A stretch of DNA of 64,000 nucleotides, from contig OY855903.1 in NCBI GenBank assembly GCA_963693305.1, positions 51,483,150-51,547,149 on the forward strand. The letters run 5' to 3'. The notes beneath the pieces are model-generated. The model was not told the DNA's origin. It saw only the letters and a program-made list of their open reading frames with translations, and ran no database searches. Source of the DNA: Meandrina meandrites (taxonomy: Eukaryota; Cnidaria; Anthozoa; Scleractinia; Meandrinidae). The position numbers were made by a program, and so were the translations under genes. Each line of letters opens with the position of its first letter. Positions within the stretch are counted from its first letter, which is position 1. Shown in pieces: positions 31,431-42,620 of this stretch.

Positions 31431-33084
31431 GTATGCATTTTGCACCTTTCTTATTCTACCTAGAGCTAGATAGAGTATTTGTTATGATTATTAGCACTTT
31501 TACTTTGTTGGTTTGGCTGGTCATGATCAAGTATTAGAATTTGAATTCGCCAATATAAAATTATGCTTCAAAGGTTGTATTTATGTTGGGTTTACAACCG
31601 TTAATTTCGAGCACTAAATAACGGGCACCGGCTAAATAAATACGGACCAAAAACAGCTAATACAAACAGAACTCACAGTGTCCACGGGGACAGTGTGTAA
31701 ACGCTCTGTATTTATTTCAACATTGAATTTTCCTTCAGTTGAAAGATAAAACGACACGAATTTATTCATTAAAAGTTTTACCCTGCATGATGCTTTTGCG
31801 GTCTCAAATTTGCATTGAGAAATATCCTTACATTCAAGTTAAATATTTGAGTACAAATTTATTTTTGTGTTTTGTGTGACTCTCGAGTACGGAAAAGAGA
31901 GAGTGAATTCAATCTTGGATGTGGCTTTTGGCCACATTCTATTCAAGCCGCACACGCGCGTCCTGATAAGAATTACGTGCAAATCCAAAAAACTGCATTT
32001 CGCTTGGGGTATATAACAAAATTAATTGTTCTATACCAAGCTGAGCAGACTGATGATTTTTATACGCCATCCAGTGTTTGAAAACCTCCTATATCGTACA
32101 ATGCTTACAATTTTACTCAGTGCTTTGGTAATTATTAATCTTTGAAACTGGATTCCAATGTAGTAAAAAATATAACAACAATGTTTAAAAAAAGCTTAGA
32201 TCCTTTCAGAATTATTTGAATTACTCAGACTGACTGAAACTCTCAAACTTTACATTATTTGTTTTTTAAACGACGATCGTCTCTTCGATCGCAAAGCCGT
32301 GAAATAAAACTATTACGTCACAAAATTCAAAGCTCGATCCATTCCTTCCATTTCAGTGCGCGGTCATTTTGGAAACGTTTTCATGAGGTCTTCGGAAATC
32401 TTCGTAGTTCTTGCTATAGTTCGCGCTTAAAGGCTCAGAAAGCAAAATTTCGCCTTAAGTTTACTTAATAATGAATTCTTTTAGCGTTTGGTTGCTTTAA
32501 AATCGCTAAAGAAACAATGTCGAAATTTTGGTTCATTTGACCTTTAAGGATAAAATATTTACAGACTGGAAGAAAGCACCAAATTTGGTACACATGATCT
32601 TTTTAGTATACCAAACAAATTCAGAAGGGGTGCCACGTGATCCGATCATCCGTGGGGGAATGACACGCAATTCAATTTCTGGATATCTCTATCAGCATGA
32701 AAACGAGGCTGGGAAGTCAAAATGACCCTTATCTGTGTTTCCTATTGGCAACTTGATTCAAAATAGATAAAAACATCACTTATTAGGTAGTCTCGTCAGT
32801 TTGCAAAGGTCAAGGATGTTTACAATATAGTCACGTGACAATCCCATGAGTCTTTGTATGAGAATGAAGTCAAACGTTCCTCTTCATGTTTCTTATTGGT
32901 GACAAATGAAAGCAAGGGACCGCGGACGAAAATGCTGCTGGTGTACGTAGGAGCTACTGACAGCTCTAATCAGCCAAAAATAAAATACAAAGACAATAAA
33001 CTGCAAGGCTGACACTACGTAGAAATGAAAAGCCTTAACGGGACAACGACATGATAGAGTCCAAACTGAAAGCCAAAAATGCAA

Positions 33085-33129
33085 ACTCTGGACAGCTGTT
33101 TCGACCTGATTGGGTCTCGTCAGCAGAGT
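33085..33129 (-). ncRNA. Type I hammerhead ribozyme (HHR-3)
   Basis: Read on the minus strand: stem I ACTCTG/CAGAGT, core CTGACGA, stem II GACC-CAATCA-GGTC, GAA, then ACAGCTGT with C17. All invariant bases are present. Confidence 0.9.
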
Positions 33130-33932
33130 GTATGCCACACAGAATAGAACAACTAGCGTGAAGACAGTTGTCTATAAAGTGCTCGCTGGTAATGGCAATC
33201 CGAGAGGGCTCAAATTCGAAAGCCCGCCCATTGACAACAGCCGCGTGACTATTACTCAATAGGTCAAGAATTCGAAATATCATGTCGTTGTCGCGATAAG
33301 GGAAGTGAGGATAGCCAGAACTATCCGTACACTGAAAACATGGACAAAGCCATGTGAAAACAACACTGCAAACATGGACAAAACCATGTGAAAACAGTGA
33401 AAATGTACAGCATATCGGATCTGAAAAGATCTACGGTCCAAATAAAACTGAAAATGACAAATGAAAGCAAGGGACCGCGGACGAAAATGCTGCTGGTGTA
33501 CGTAGGAGCTACGTAGATTAGAGCTGGTGTACGTAGATTAGAGCTGTCAGTAGCTCCTACGTACACCAGCAGCATTTTCGTCCGCGGTCCCTTGCTTTCA
33601 TTTGTCATTTTCAGTTTTATTTGGACCGTAGATCTTTTCAGATCCGATATGCTGTACATTTTCACTGTTTTCACATGGTTTTGTCCATGTTTGCAGTGTT
33701 GTTTTCACATGGCTTTGTCCATGTTTTCAGTGTACGGATAGTTCTGGCTATCCTCACTTCCCTTATCGCGACAACGACATGATATTTCGAATTCTTGACC
33801 TATTGAGTAATAGTCACGCGGCTGTTGTCAATGGGCGGGCTTTCGAATTTGAGCCCTCTCGGATTGCCATTACCAGCGAGCACTTTATAGACAACTGTCT
33901 TCACGCTAGTTGTTCTATTCTGTGTGGCATAC

Positions 33933-33977
33933 ACTCTGCTGACGAGACCCAATCAGGTCGAAACAGCTGTCCAGAGT
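33933..33977 (+). ncRNA. Type I hammerhead ribozyme (HHR-4)
   Basis: Identical to HHR-3 but on the plus strand. The core CTGACGA is at 33939-33945, and cleavage is predicted after C33971. It forms the opposite arm of the palindrome. Confidence 0.9.
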
Positions 33978-34083
33978 TTGCATTTTTGGCTTTCAGTTTG
34001 GACTCTATCATGTCGTTGTCCCGTTAAGGCTTTTCATTTCTACGTAGTGTCAGCCTTGCAGTTTATTGTCTTCTTATTGGTGA

Positions 34084-36478
34084 ATTGAGTCACAACGCAC
34101 TAGAACATCACTCAATAGATAGTCTGTTTTTTTTAGAAGTGCTAAAAGTGTTTACAATAATTATAGTCACGTGAGAGTCCCATAAGTCTTTGCATTCTCG
34201 CACATGACGAGTACCATCTGCAGAACATGATTGTGGGGTTCACAGAGGAGTTGCAATAAATATAACCGTTTCATTTCCCACACATTCCAAAAGCACGAAT
34301 AAATTCGAATCAGGATTTCTGCAAGCATTGTAACGAGGCCAACACATTAAAATGAGTCTTACTCTTGCACGATTCAAAAGAGGTCCTCGTTTCCTTGCTC
34401 ATCATATAATTAACTAAAACGCCCTAAACCTCCCTTGACGAGTGTGCGCCTTTCCCTTTGTTCCACTTTGACATCACCTTTAGCCAAAAATGCATTACTT
34501 ACGCTCAAACTCTGCAGGGGGAAAAGATGTTTCCAGTGATACCCGAAGCAGAGTGATTGGGTTAATTGAACTTGAAATACGTACAAAACGCTTAGAAAGT
34601 CAGAGGAAACTTTCCCTCTTCTATCCTTGGCTACTCCGTGGTACGGATTTTCTGTCTCGTTGACGTTTCCTCGGAAAGTCTTGAACTCAAAGTGAGACCA
34701 ACAACTGTGGCAAAAAGCGTTTCGAAAGGACTTGAAAGCAGAAAAAAAATTAAACGGGAACTCAAGAGGTAATCACTTTTTTATTTGTGTGCAGCCGAGC
34801 TAAAATGTCATAAAATGCGTTGCTACTGGTCTACTGGCAAGCGAGGGTTGTTTTTGTATTTAAATGAGTTTTGAGTAGCTTGGATCTAGTTTGGTTCGTA
34901 ACTGACCAAATGTTAAAAACCCCAGGCGTCAATGGGTTAAATAACACCTTCAAATTTGAGAGTTTTTCAGAGGTCTGAAAACAACAAGCAATGGTTGCAC
35001 ATGCCTGTTCAGTCGCAGTTTTATAACGACACAAAAAAGGCAACATCTCAGCGTTATACAGACGTTGCTTTCAGGTTTACTATGTGCTAAAAATTGTAAA
35101 TAGTTGAATGGGATAAATGTTGACAGTTCGAAATTTATAGACCTAGTTACAGGTGTTAATGATAAATTATTGTAAAGAGAGCTTCAAACAAAGACTTTCT
35201 CTCAGACAGGGTCTGATTGCGTGTTGAAATCTGATTCTCGTTCATAAAGGAAAAACATCTCGTTATACGTTACCAGACAATCCGGTTGTTCTTGGCACTT
35301 CTTTTAATATTGCCCGACTTGCTAATAAGATCAAAAGTCCTCTTTTCAAGATGTTTACCATTAGCAGAGGATTTGTGCTCTTTAGTGTGTTTCTAGGGAT
35401 GGCGGCTTTAATTGTGAAGATAGGCTTTATTCTCTATCAGTCGAGATTAAAACTATAAGCAACTCACGGTAGGTTTTGGGTGGATTTGCTTCACAGACTT
35501 TGAATACCAACGGCTGGTTTGATGCGACACAACTACATTCGTTCTTCAACTGATTTGTGAACAGTCAGATCAGAAATTGGTAAGGGCACCAAATAAGAGC
35601 TCTGACATGCATGACTAGAGCTCTCCCTTGACGTAAGCTGCCGACACACGAGGACCGGATCACGTTGCAGGGACAAACTCGTGTACTATTCACTTGAAAG
35701 GTAGCAGGTACCCACGTGAAAAGTATAACGGGAATATGTCCCAGAGGCATGTTGCTGTTATAGACCTACCCCGTTTGAATTTAATCTGTGTTTGGCACAT
35801 CACCTTCAACGAGTTTTCTTTAGAAAACAACCAGAATACTTACGGGAGCGACGGCAATGGAAACAATGCATACAAAATGTTTAATTAGGCACTGAGCAGC
35901 CGTAGCTATACTCTGCAAAACAGCAACATGAAGCAAACCTTCTGTGTGCTTTGGAGATGACTAATGCAGGATAGCCAATTTTTCGGTATTTTTTATACTT
36001 GTATTTGCGATGTTCTGTTTACATGTTCAGTTAAAGTCGGATATAGTTGAACTTCTTAAACCGATAGACAAAAAGAATCAGCTTATTTTGCCTAGTTATT
36101 TTTTAACTAAGCGTTGTCTCACTGTCTTTAATTAAGCTCCCTGATATATTCCTCTATAGGGACATATTGTACAGCCATTTACATGAAGGATCACTGCAAA
36201 CTTTCGTCCTCATAACCAGCACAGACGAGGGGACGTGTCGCTACACTGGGACTTGTTCCCGCTACTTTTCTGTCGCTATTACATCTCCTCGTATGTGTCG
36301 CCACCTTTACTGTAGATGTTCCGGCGTTAGTTAACTTGAACTTTCTTTAAATAATTAATTTTGAAAGGAAATGGACATAAACTAAACATGACAAAAAGAA
36401 ACCTCTGAATTGCCAATCCCACGGCATACTTTGAAGATATAATTCAACCTGCACAAAATAGCGAACACTCATGCATGG
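34084..36478. other. Intergenic DNA, no gene seen
   Basis: No recognisable coding region, RNA gene or clear terminal repeats. Short frames at 34831-35046 and 35565-35888 have no family signature. Confidence 0.4.
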
Positions 36479-36490
36479 TATAATTTCTCG

Positions 36491-37180
36491 GACAATAAAC
36501 TGCAAGGCTGACACTACGTAGAAATGAAAAGCCTTAACGGGACAACGACATGATAGAGCCCAAACTGAAAGCCAAAAATGCAAACTCTGGACAGCTGTTT
36601 CGACCTGATTGGGTCTCGTCAGCAGAGTGTATGCCGCACAGAATAGAACAACTAGCGTGAAGACAGTTGTCTATAAAGTGCTCGCTGGTAATGGCAATCC
36701 GAGAGGGCTCAAATTCGAAAGCCCGCCCATTGACAACAGCCGCGTGACTATTACTCAATAGGTCAAGAATTCGAAATATCATGTCGTTGTCGCGATAAGG
36801 GAAGTGAGGATAGCCAGAACTATCCGTACACTGAAAACATGGACAAAACCATGTGAAAACAACACTGCAAACATGGACAAAACCATGTGAAAACAGTGAA
36901 AATGTACAGCATATCGGATCTGAAAAGATCTACGGTCCAAATAAAACTGAAAATGACAAATGAAAGCAAGGGACCGCGGACGAAAATGCTGCTGGTGTAC
37001 GTAGGAGCTCAGTTTGGGCTCTATCATGTCGTTGTCCCGTTAAGGCTTTTCATTTCTACGTAGTGTCAGCCTTGCAGTTTATTGTCTTTGTATTTTATTT
37101 TTGGCTGATCAGAGCTGTCATTAGCTCCTACGTACACCAGCAGCATTTTCGTCCGCGGTCCCTTGCTTTCATTTGTCATT
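36491..37180. mobile_element. Hammerhead retroelement, subfamily 2, rearranged copy
   Basis: Flanked by a 12-bp direct repeat TATAATTTCTCG (36479-36490 and 37181-37192). A minus-oriented unit with a hammerhead (36491 to about 37010) is joined to a plus-oriented segment carrying the unit's 3' portion and its 5' edge. The joint near 37010 differs from that in the other palindrome, so the inversion arose independently. Confidence 0.8.
36584..36628 (-). ncRNA. Type I hammerhead ribozyme (HHR-5)
   Basis: Same sequence as HHR-3 on the minus strand: stem I ACTCTG/CAGAGT, CTGACGA, GACC-CAATCA-GGTC, GAA, ACAGCTGT, C17. Confidence 0.9.
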
Positions 37181-37192
37181 TATAATTTCTCG

Positions 37193-38453
37193 TCCGCGTT
37201 TCAAGTAATCCAGAAACTGTATGCTCATTTCACAAACCTATGTTTAGCGGTGTTTTGTAAATTTTTTGGTAATTTTTGGGCATGTTTGGGATGAGATAGT
37301 TTTTCTCAAAGGATTAGTAAAATTTGGAGAAATAAGAAATATTCAAGATTTAATGCGAGTTTTAAAATTAGAATTTGAAGTTAAAGATTGGGTGGGGTGC
37401 TCTTGCGTGGGGGTCAACTGTCTGGTGGTGTTTCAAAAATAATTTTCTTTCTTCTATCCCTTCCTAAAACCTCTTAAAATTTCACTCAAAATCGGGTGTA
37501 CCCGCCACCTGACTACTAAGGGACTTACATTATTTTGCCATATGCCAGACAAATCGACTGAAATGAGGCTATAGCTAATAATTGGGCGTTCTTTTCTTTT
37601 TTTTAGGTGTTAGTAGGGAGGGAGGGCATAATCTCAGGTTAGGTTAGAGCCGACAATAACGACTTCCCCCGGGGGGGGGGAACTCCCATATGGAAGGGAC
37701 GGGGATGCTCGTCGGAAATTTTGAATTTAACCCCTAAAAGAGACCAATCTGGGCGTGGCGGAAGTTAATGCAGACCCCTAGAAGAAACCATATAACGAAT
37801 CAAAATTCTTTCTTTTTAGTTATTTCTTCGTGTGCAACCCTAAACGAGACCTTGACGGCTAAAAATAATGACATTTTGCCAAGAACACCCGAAGCGAGAC
37901 CAAAATCTGAAATTTACACCCCTATCCCGTCCCTTTCAAATGGGAGTCCCCCCCGGGAAGACTTTTCTCGACGCATGCTTTTACTGGAGTATTTCCACAA
38001 CTTTCCTTCCCAGACTGACTTCGACCCGTTCCACATCAAAAGCACATGGACACCCCTTCCACACAGAGACAAAGCTTTAGAGACTTTCACAAGTGCAGTC
38101 GAGCATGACATTCTTATCTTCATCCTAAACTCGTTCGTGACAACCTTAATACAACACGCGAACGTCACGTTCTCAAACAACTTTATAGCAGTGGTAAAAG
38201 CGTCCTAAGTATGTGACTAGTTATTATTAAACAAAGAAGTAAAGGTCAAGAAAAACTATTGTTTACATTTTCGCCTATTTATGATGTGGTTTTGTCACTA
38301 AGAATGGTATTTAGGTATGGCCGGGATCTAACAAAATAAGGGCTGGGATCTTGTGTCCCTCGGATTGATTGGCTCTGATCGGTAGCTTACACACCCACCG
38401 ATCGAGAAGTGTCTCGTTGCCTTTGGCTTGCCCCTTGGTTGAACGCGGCCCCA
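37193..38453. other. Upstream region of the second receptor gene
   Basis: No gene recognised. It contains an inverted-repeat element at 37666-37957. The last few hundred bases should hold the promoter of the second receptor. A 146-codon frame from 37768 overlaps the element and has no family motif. Confidence 0.4.
37666..37957. mobile_element. ~290-bp element with CCCATATGGAAGGGACGGGG end, copy 1
   Basis: It shares ACTCCCATATGGAAGGGA, GGGGATGCTCGTCGGA, TTTGAATTTAACCCCTAAAA, AACGAATCAAAATTCTTTCT and ATTTACACCCCTA with the copy at 59977-60297. The right end is a partial complement of the left. C/G runs sit at both edges. Here the right inverted repeat is partly lost. Confidence 0.75.
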
Positions 38454-39763
38454 ATGGTTCTCGACAAATTGAAGGAGCTTCTTACTCCAAGTTACTTCAG
38501 TGTGTTTGGCTATACCGTAGCAGTTCTCTATCTTTTTACTGGAGTAACGCTGTTGGGAATCACAGCAACCTTTGAAACCCGTGAAAGTCGAAACTTTGTT
38601 TGTGATGTCCGCGACACGCTGTCTGACAAGAATTTTGTTCGCGGGCAGTGCTATGAACAGTACAAACAGCAGTACAACTCTCCTTTTCCACTTTATGGCT
38701 TTGTCCTTTTGAGTTTTGGTACTGTGACAGGTGTGTGCGTCGCCTACTCCTGGTGCTTTGCGAAATCACGAGTTGATGAAATTGAAAACGCCTTCAAACC
38801 AGATCCAGAAAACCCTCACCGTCGGCTGAGAGTGGAAACTCGCCGAGTGTTTCATTCCTACTTCCTTCATCTGCTTGTGCGACTTGTATTGGGGATTTTG
38901 TTCACTGTGCTGCAGAATTTCATTTTTTACCCTTTTGGCTTTCCAACGGAATTTCCCTGTGTTTTGCCAACAGTGACAGCAACAGTTCAGATGGTGACAA
39001 ATTCTGCAGTTTATTTGAACGTCACAAGCGAAGCGCCTTCCTCTCTTTCCTTTCAGGAATCTGTTAGTTGTCACAATTCGGTCGGATTTGAAATTTCTTC
39101 CAGCGCCACAGCTACCTGGATAGTGAACACTCTTGCTGCATTGCTTGTGTTCGGGGAAACGTGCTACCTTGTTGTACGAGCGCTGCAAAGGAAAGAATTG
39201 ACCTTCGACTCCGAATTTTGTCGAAAGTATCTTTATAACAAGACCTTGAGTACTTGTGAAGCCAAGCTGCGTCAGTGCAGAACGCTCATGAAAACACGAA
39301 TTCTTCAGGACACAGAGAACATTGAACCATTAATTGCAGCTGATATCAAAGACAGAAGAGCGGTAGACGATGTTTTCGTAGATCTTGTCATTCACGGCGG
39401 AAGAGCGAAATACGACGCTCTTGATGATCACGACTCGGGTTTAATAGAAACTTTTAGGCACAAAATATACCGAAGAAATGTCGATGAATTTAATTTTTTG
39501 CTGTCAGGCCGTAAAGGTAAAACATCGGTAGCCATACAGAACCTCGAAGAGTTATTTCTTCCCAACGAAGAAGATGCGCTGGAAAATGCTCAAGATCCTC
39601 GCAAAATTCTTATCATTGGTCGCCCAGGGATGGGAAAGTCGCTTCTTTGCACGAAATTGTCGCGTGATTGGACCAAATCTAACAGGGACGATGAACTGTT
39701 AAACAGTAAATTTACATATTTCTTTTTGTTCCAGTTTAGACAGTTCAATTCAACAGACACAAT

Positions 39764-39838
39764 GGCCGTTTTTATACTAGAGACGCGTTACCCGTCTGGA
39801 CGAGCTTCGGCAAAAATTTTGTAATTCGTCCGGTTATC

Positions 39839-39869
<31 letters not shown>

Positions 39870-39949
39870 GTTACCCGTCCAGATGAGCTACTTTTCGAAA
39901 TCCGTCGTTCAAGACGCGTTTCGAAAAGTAGCTCGTCTAGACGGGTAAC

Positions 39950-39980
<31 letters not shown>

Positions 39981-40055
39981 GATAACCGGACGAATTACAA
40001 AATGTTTGCCGAAGCTCGTCCAGACGGGTAACGCGTCTCTAGTATAAAAACGGCC
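39764..40055. mobile_element. 292-bp palindromic MITE, copy 3, inside the receptor NACHT
   Basis: Same termini and length as the copies at 18745 and 19084. Target duplication AAT at 39761-39763 and 40056-40058. The 295-bp net insertion shifts the frame by one base and lies between Walker A and Walker B. Confidence 0.95.
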
Positions 40056-41689
40056 AATATCTCTAAAGAATCTTCTTTGTTCACAAGAAATAATTGACAT
40101 TGATGTACTCCAGGACATATTAGATAACCCTGAGAAAGTACTTCTTGTATTCGATGGCTTCGATGAATTTAAGCACTACGAAAGTTGCAATGGAGAGGAT
40201 GAGCAGGCACACGGAAATGGTGCAACAGAGGAAATGCCATTGTCTACACTGTACGTGAAATTGATGAAAGGAAAACAACTTTCTGGAGCCACAATTTTAA
40301 CAACTTGTAGACCTGATGTAGTGCAGAGTATTCCAGATCTGACTGATTGTAGGATTGTGGAGATAATGGGATTTACACCAGAAAAAGTTCATGAATACAT
40401 AAACAAGTGTACTTTCTGTGAAGGTACAGATGCTGATGAAAGTGACCAACTGGCCAACACAATATGGGAACTTGTCCGTACTAATGTCAACTTGTTGTCT
40501 CTGTGTTATATTCCTGTGATTTGCCGCATAATTTGTTATCTTATGAAAGACCTGGTCACCAAACATTCACAGACCTTACCCAGAAAACTTACTCAAGTGT
40601 ATGAAGGCGCTCTGAGAGTGTTCATCTTTAAGCATCATCCAGATTACAAGGGTAAAGAATTTCGAGGAACTGAAGAGTTCTCTGATTCACTTGAAGAAGC
40701 TCTAAGCAGGCTTGGATCATTAGCAAAATCAGGAATAGAAGTAACACAGCTGATATTTGGACCATCAATGGTGCAGCCTGAAATGGAAAACTGTGGCTTG
40801 CTTAATCGCATGCCAGATAGGAAAATATCAACATTCAAGTGTGAACCAAACTTTTGTTTTATTCATTTGACTTTTCAGGAGTTTCTTGCTGCAAGAGAAA
40901 TTGCAAAGATGAATCCCAGTGACATCAAAGATTTTTTTACCTCCTGTGCTTCAGATCCAAAGTGGCATATGGTGATTCAGTTTGTGGCGGGCCTACTTGC
41001 CACTGGAGACACACAGGAAAATGAAGCAGCTTACAGTTTAATCAGCCTTCTGCAGGAATCTTTGGCAGATTTAGAGGTTTCAAAAGAAAACACTCAGAAG
41101 GCCTTACTCATGATGAAGTGTTTGAATGAGTATGGCAATGATGCTGTTATGGAAAAAGCATTGTCTGCACTGCAGAAGAACAGTAAGTTTAGTAACATAC
41201 TGAAATTCTCTTCCTGTCAAGTCACACCTGTTGACTGCACAGCAATTGTACCTTTTGTAAAATGTCTTGAATGTACTGCGTTGGAACTTGCATTCAATCA
41301 TGTCACTAACCATGGAATATCACTCCTGTGTGATGCACTTAAAGATGTAAATTGCAAACTCACCAAGTTGAATCTCAAGTGCAACGATATAACAGAGCAA
41401 GGTGTATCACACTTGTGTGATACACTTAAAGATGCAAATTGTAAACTCACCGAGTTAGACCTTGGGTGTAATTATATTACAACTCAGGGTGCAGCACAAA
41501 ATGAGGGTCATCATGGAGCCTTAGACTTTTTTTTTTCACACACATTTAACTCTGTCCTTAACTTAGCTGACCAAAAAATATCGTATCAAGGTTTATCCCA
41601 CCTGTGCGAGTCACTAAAAGATGTAAATTGTAAACTCACTAAATTGGACCTTTCTTTTGCCAAGATAGCAGACCAAGGTGTATCCCACC

Positions 41690-42170
41690 TGTGCAATGCA
41701 CTAAAAGATGTAAATTGTAAACTCACTAAGTTGAACCTTAGCGGTAACAAGATAACAGACCAAGGTGTATCCAACCTGTGTGATGCACTAAAAGATGTAA
41801 ATTGTAAACTCACTAAGTTGGAACTTAGCGGTAACAAGATAACAGACCAAGGTGTATCCAACCTGTGTGATGCACTAAAAGATGTAAATTGTAAACTCAC
41901 TAAGTTGAACCTTAGCGGTAACAAGATAACAGACCAAGGTGTATCCAACCTGTGTGATGCACTAAAAGATGTAAATTGTAAACTCACTAAGTTGGAACTT
42001 AGATGTAACAACATAATGGACCAAGGCTTATCCCATCTGTGCAATGCACTAAAAGATGTAAATTGTAAACTCACTAAGTTGGACCTTAGTGGTAACAAGA
42101 TAACAGACCAAGGTGTATCCAACCTGTGTGATGCACTAAAAGATGTAAATTGTAAACTTACTCAGTTGAG
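41690..42170 (+). repeat. Near-identical 87-bp LRR units
   Basis: Four units carry the same GGTAACAAGATAACAGACCA and GATGCACTAAAAGATGTAAA with almost no differences, in contrast to the diverged units of the first receptor. This implies recent unit duplication or gene conversion. Confidence 0.9.
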
Positions 42171-42447
42171 CCTTTGTCGTAGCGATATAACAGACCAAGG
42201 TGTATCACACCTGTGCAATGCACTAAAAGATACAAATTGTAAACTCACTAAGTTGGACCTTCAGTTAAACAAGATAACAGACCAGGGTGTACCCCACATG
42301 TGTGATGCACTAAAAGATATAAATTGTAAACTCACCAAGTTGAACCTTTTTGGTAATGATATAACATACGAAGGTGCATCACACCTGTGTAATGCACTAA
42401 AAGATGAAAATTGTCAAGTCATCACTCAGTTGGACCTTCAGTTATAA

Positions 42448-42620
42448 CGAATAACAATATAACAGACCAATTGCAAAGTGAATCACACTTGTGTGATGCG
42501 CTAAAAGATGTAAATTGTAAACTCTGAAGTTGAACCTTATTAATAACAATACTTAATGTAAATTGTAAACTCACTCAGTTGAACCTTTGTTATACATTGT
42601 AACAACATAACAAACCAAGG
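42448..42620 (+). pseudogene. Degenerate LRR units after the second receptor's stop
   Basis: Sequence after the stop still resembles LRR units (CTAAAAGATGTAAATTGTAA, CTCACTCAGTTGAACCTTTG, ACAAACCAAGG) but with indels and stops. The ancestral repeat array was longer at its 3' end. Confidence 0.8.

Larger units (their letters stand above)
28608..32543. mobile_element. 3.9-kb TTAA-flanked transposon with THAP exon, Kolobok-like
   Basis: TTAA lies at 28604-28607 and 32544-32547. The terminal inverted repeats begin AGGTCAAATGAACCAAAATT and match perfectly over 24 bp. The interior carries a degenerate THAP zinc-finger exon (31073-31430). THAP DNA-binding domains plus TTAA targets are features of Kolobok transposons; P elements also use THAP but make 8-bp duplications. 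No catalytic domain was recognised, and the left half holds a nested insertion at about 29275-30848. It is a decayed copy. Confidence 0.7.
32903..34071. mobile_element. Hammerhead retroelement, subfamily 2, head-to-head palindrome
   Basis: The insertion is flanked by a 12-bp direct repeat TCTTATTGGTGA at 32891-32902 and 34072-34083. It consists of a minus-oriented unit followed by a plus-oriented unit, meeting near 33530. The arms are nearly identical over more than 500 bp. Each arm carries one hammerhead. An 82-codon frame repeated in both arms is a by-product. No reverse transcriptase. The duplication length fits target-primed insertion by LINE or Penelope machinery. Confidence 0.8.
38454..42447 (+). 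pseudogene. Second four-helix NACHT-LRR receptor, split by a 292-bp MITE
   Basis: A paralogue of the receptor at 11805. The first open part (38454-39826) encodes four membrane helices, two cysteines in each outer loop, and the NACHT Walker A GRPGMGKS. It then runs about 20 codons into the MITE and stops. After the MITE (39764-40055) the reading continues to 42447 with LVFDGFDEF (Walker B), LTTCRP and about 13 LRRs. Removing the element and one AAT duplication restores a single uninterrupted frame of 1233 codons including the stop, so there is no other lesion. ATG 38454 is preferred because it aligns with the start of the first receptor; the frame upstream opens only with GTG. One LRR near 41490-41570 is replaced by unrelated residues. 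The locus may be a recent null allele, or may express a truncated membrane protein. Confidence 0.88.

Noticed and set aside
33035..36782. An identical 82-aa protein occurring three times
   Set aside because: The frame lies across the hammerhead element copies and is repeated because the DNA is repeated; the conserved function there is the ribozyme. No protein motif is visible.
37768..38208. 146-aa plus-strand protein
   Set aside because: Its first half lies in a dispersed element also found at 59977; no family signature.
38409..38453. Earlier start for the second receptor
   Set aside because: The frame opens with GTG; ATG 38454 is the first ATG and aligns with the start of the paralogue.
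41586..42122. 178-aa minus-strand repeat protein over the second receptor
   Set aside because: Antisense shadow of the 87-bp LRR units.
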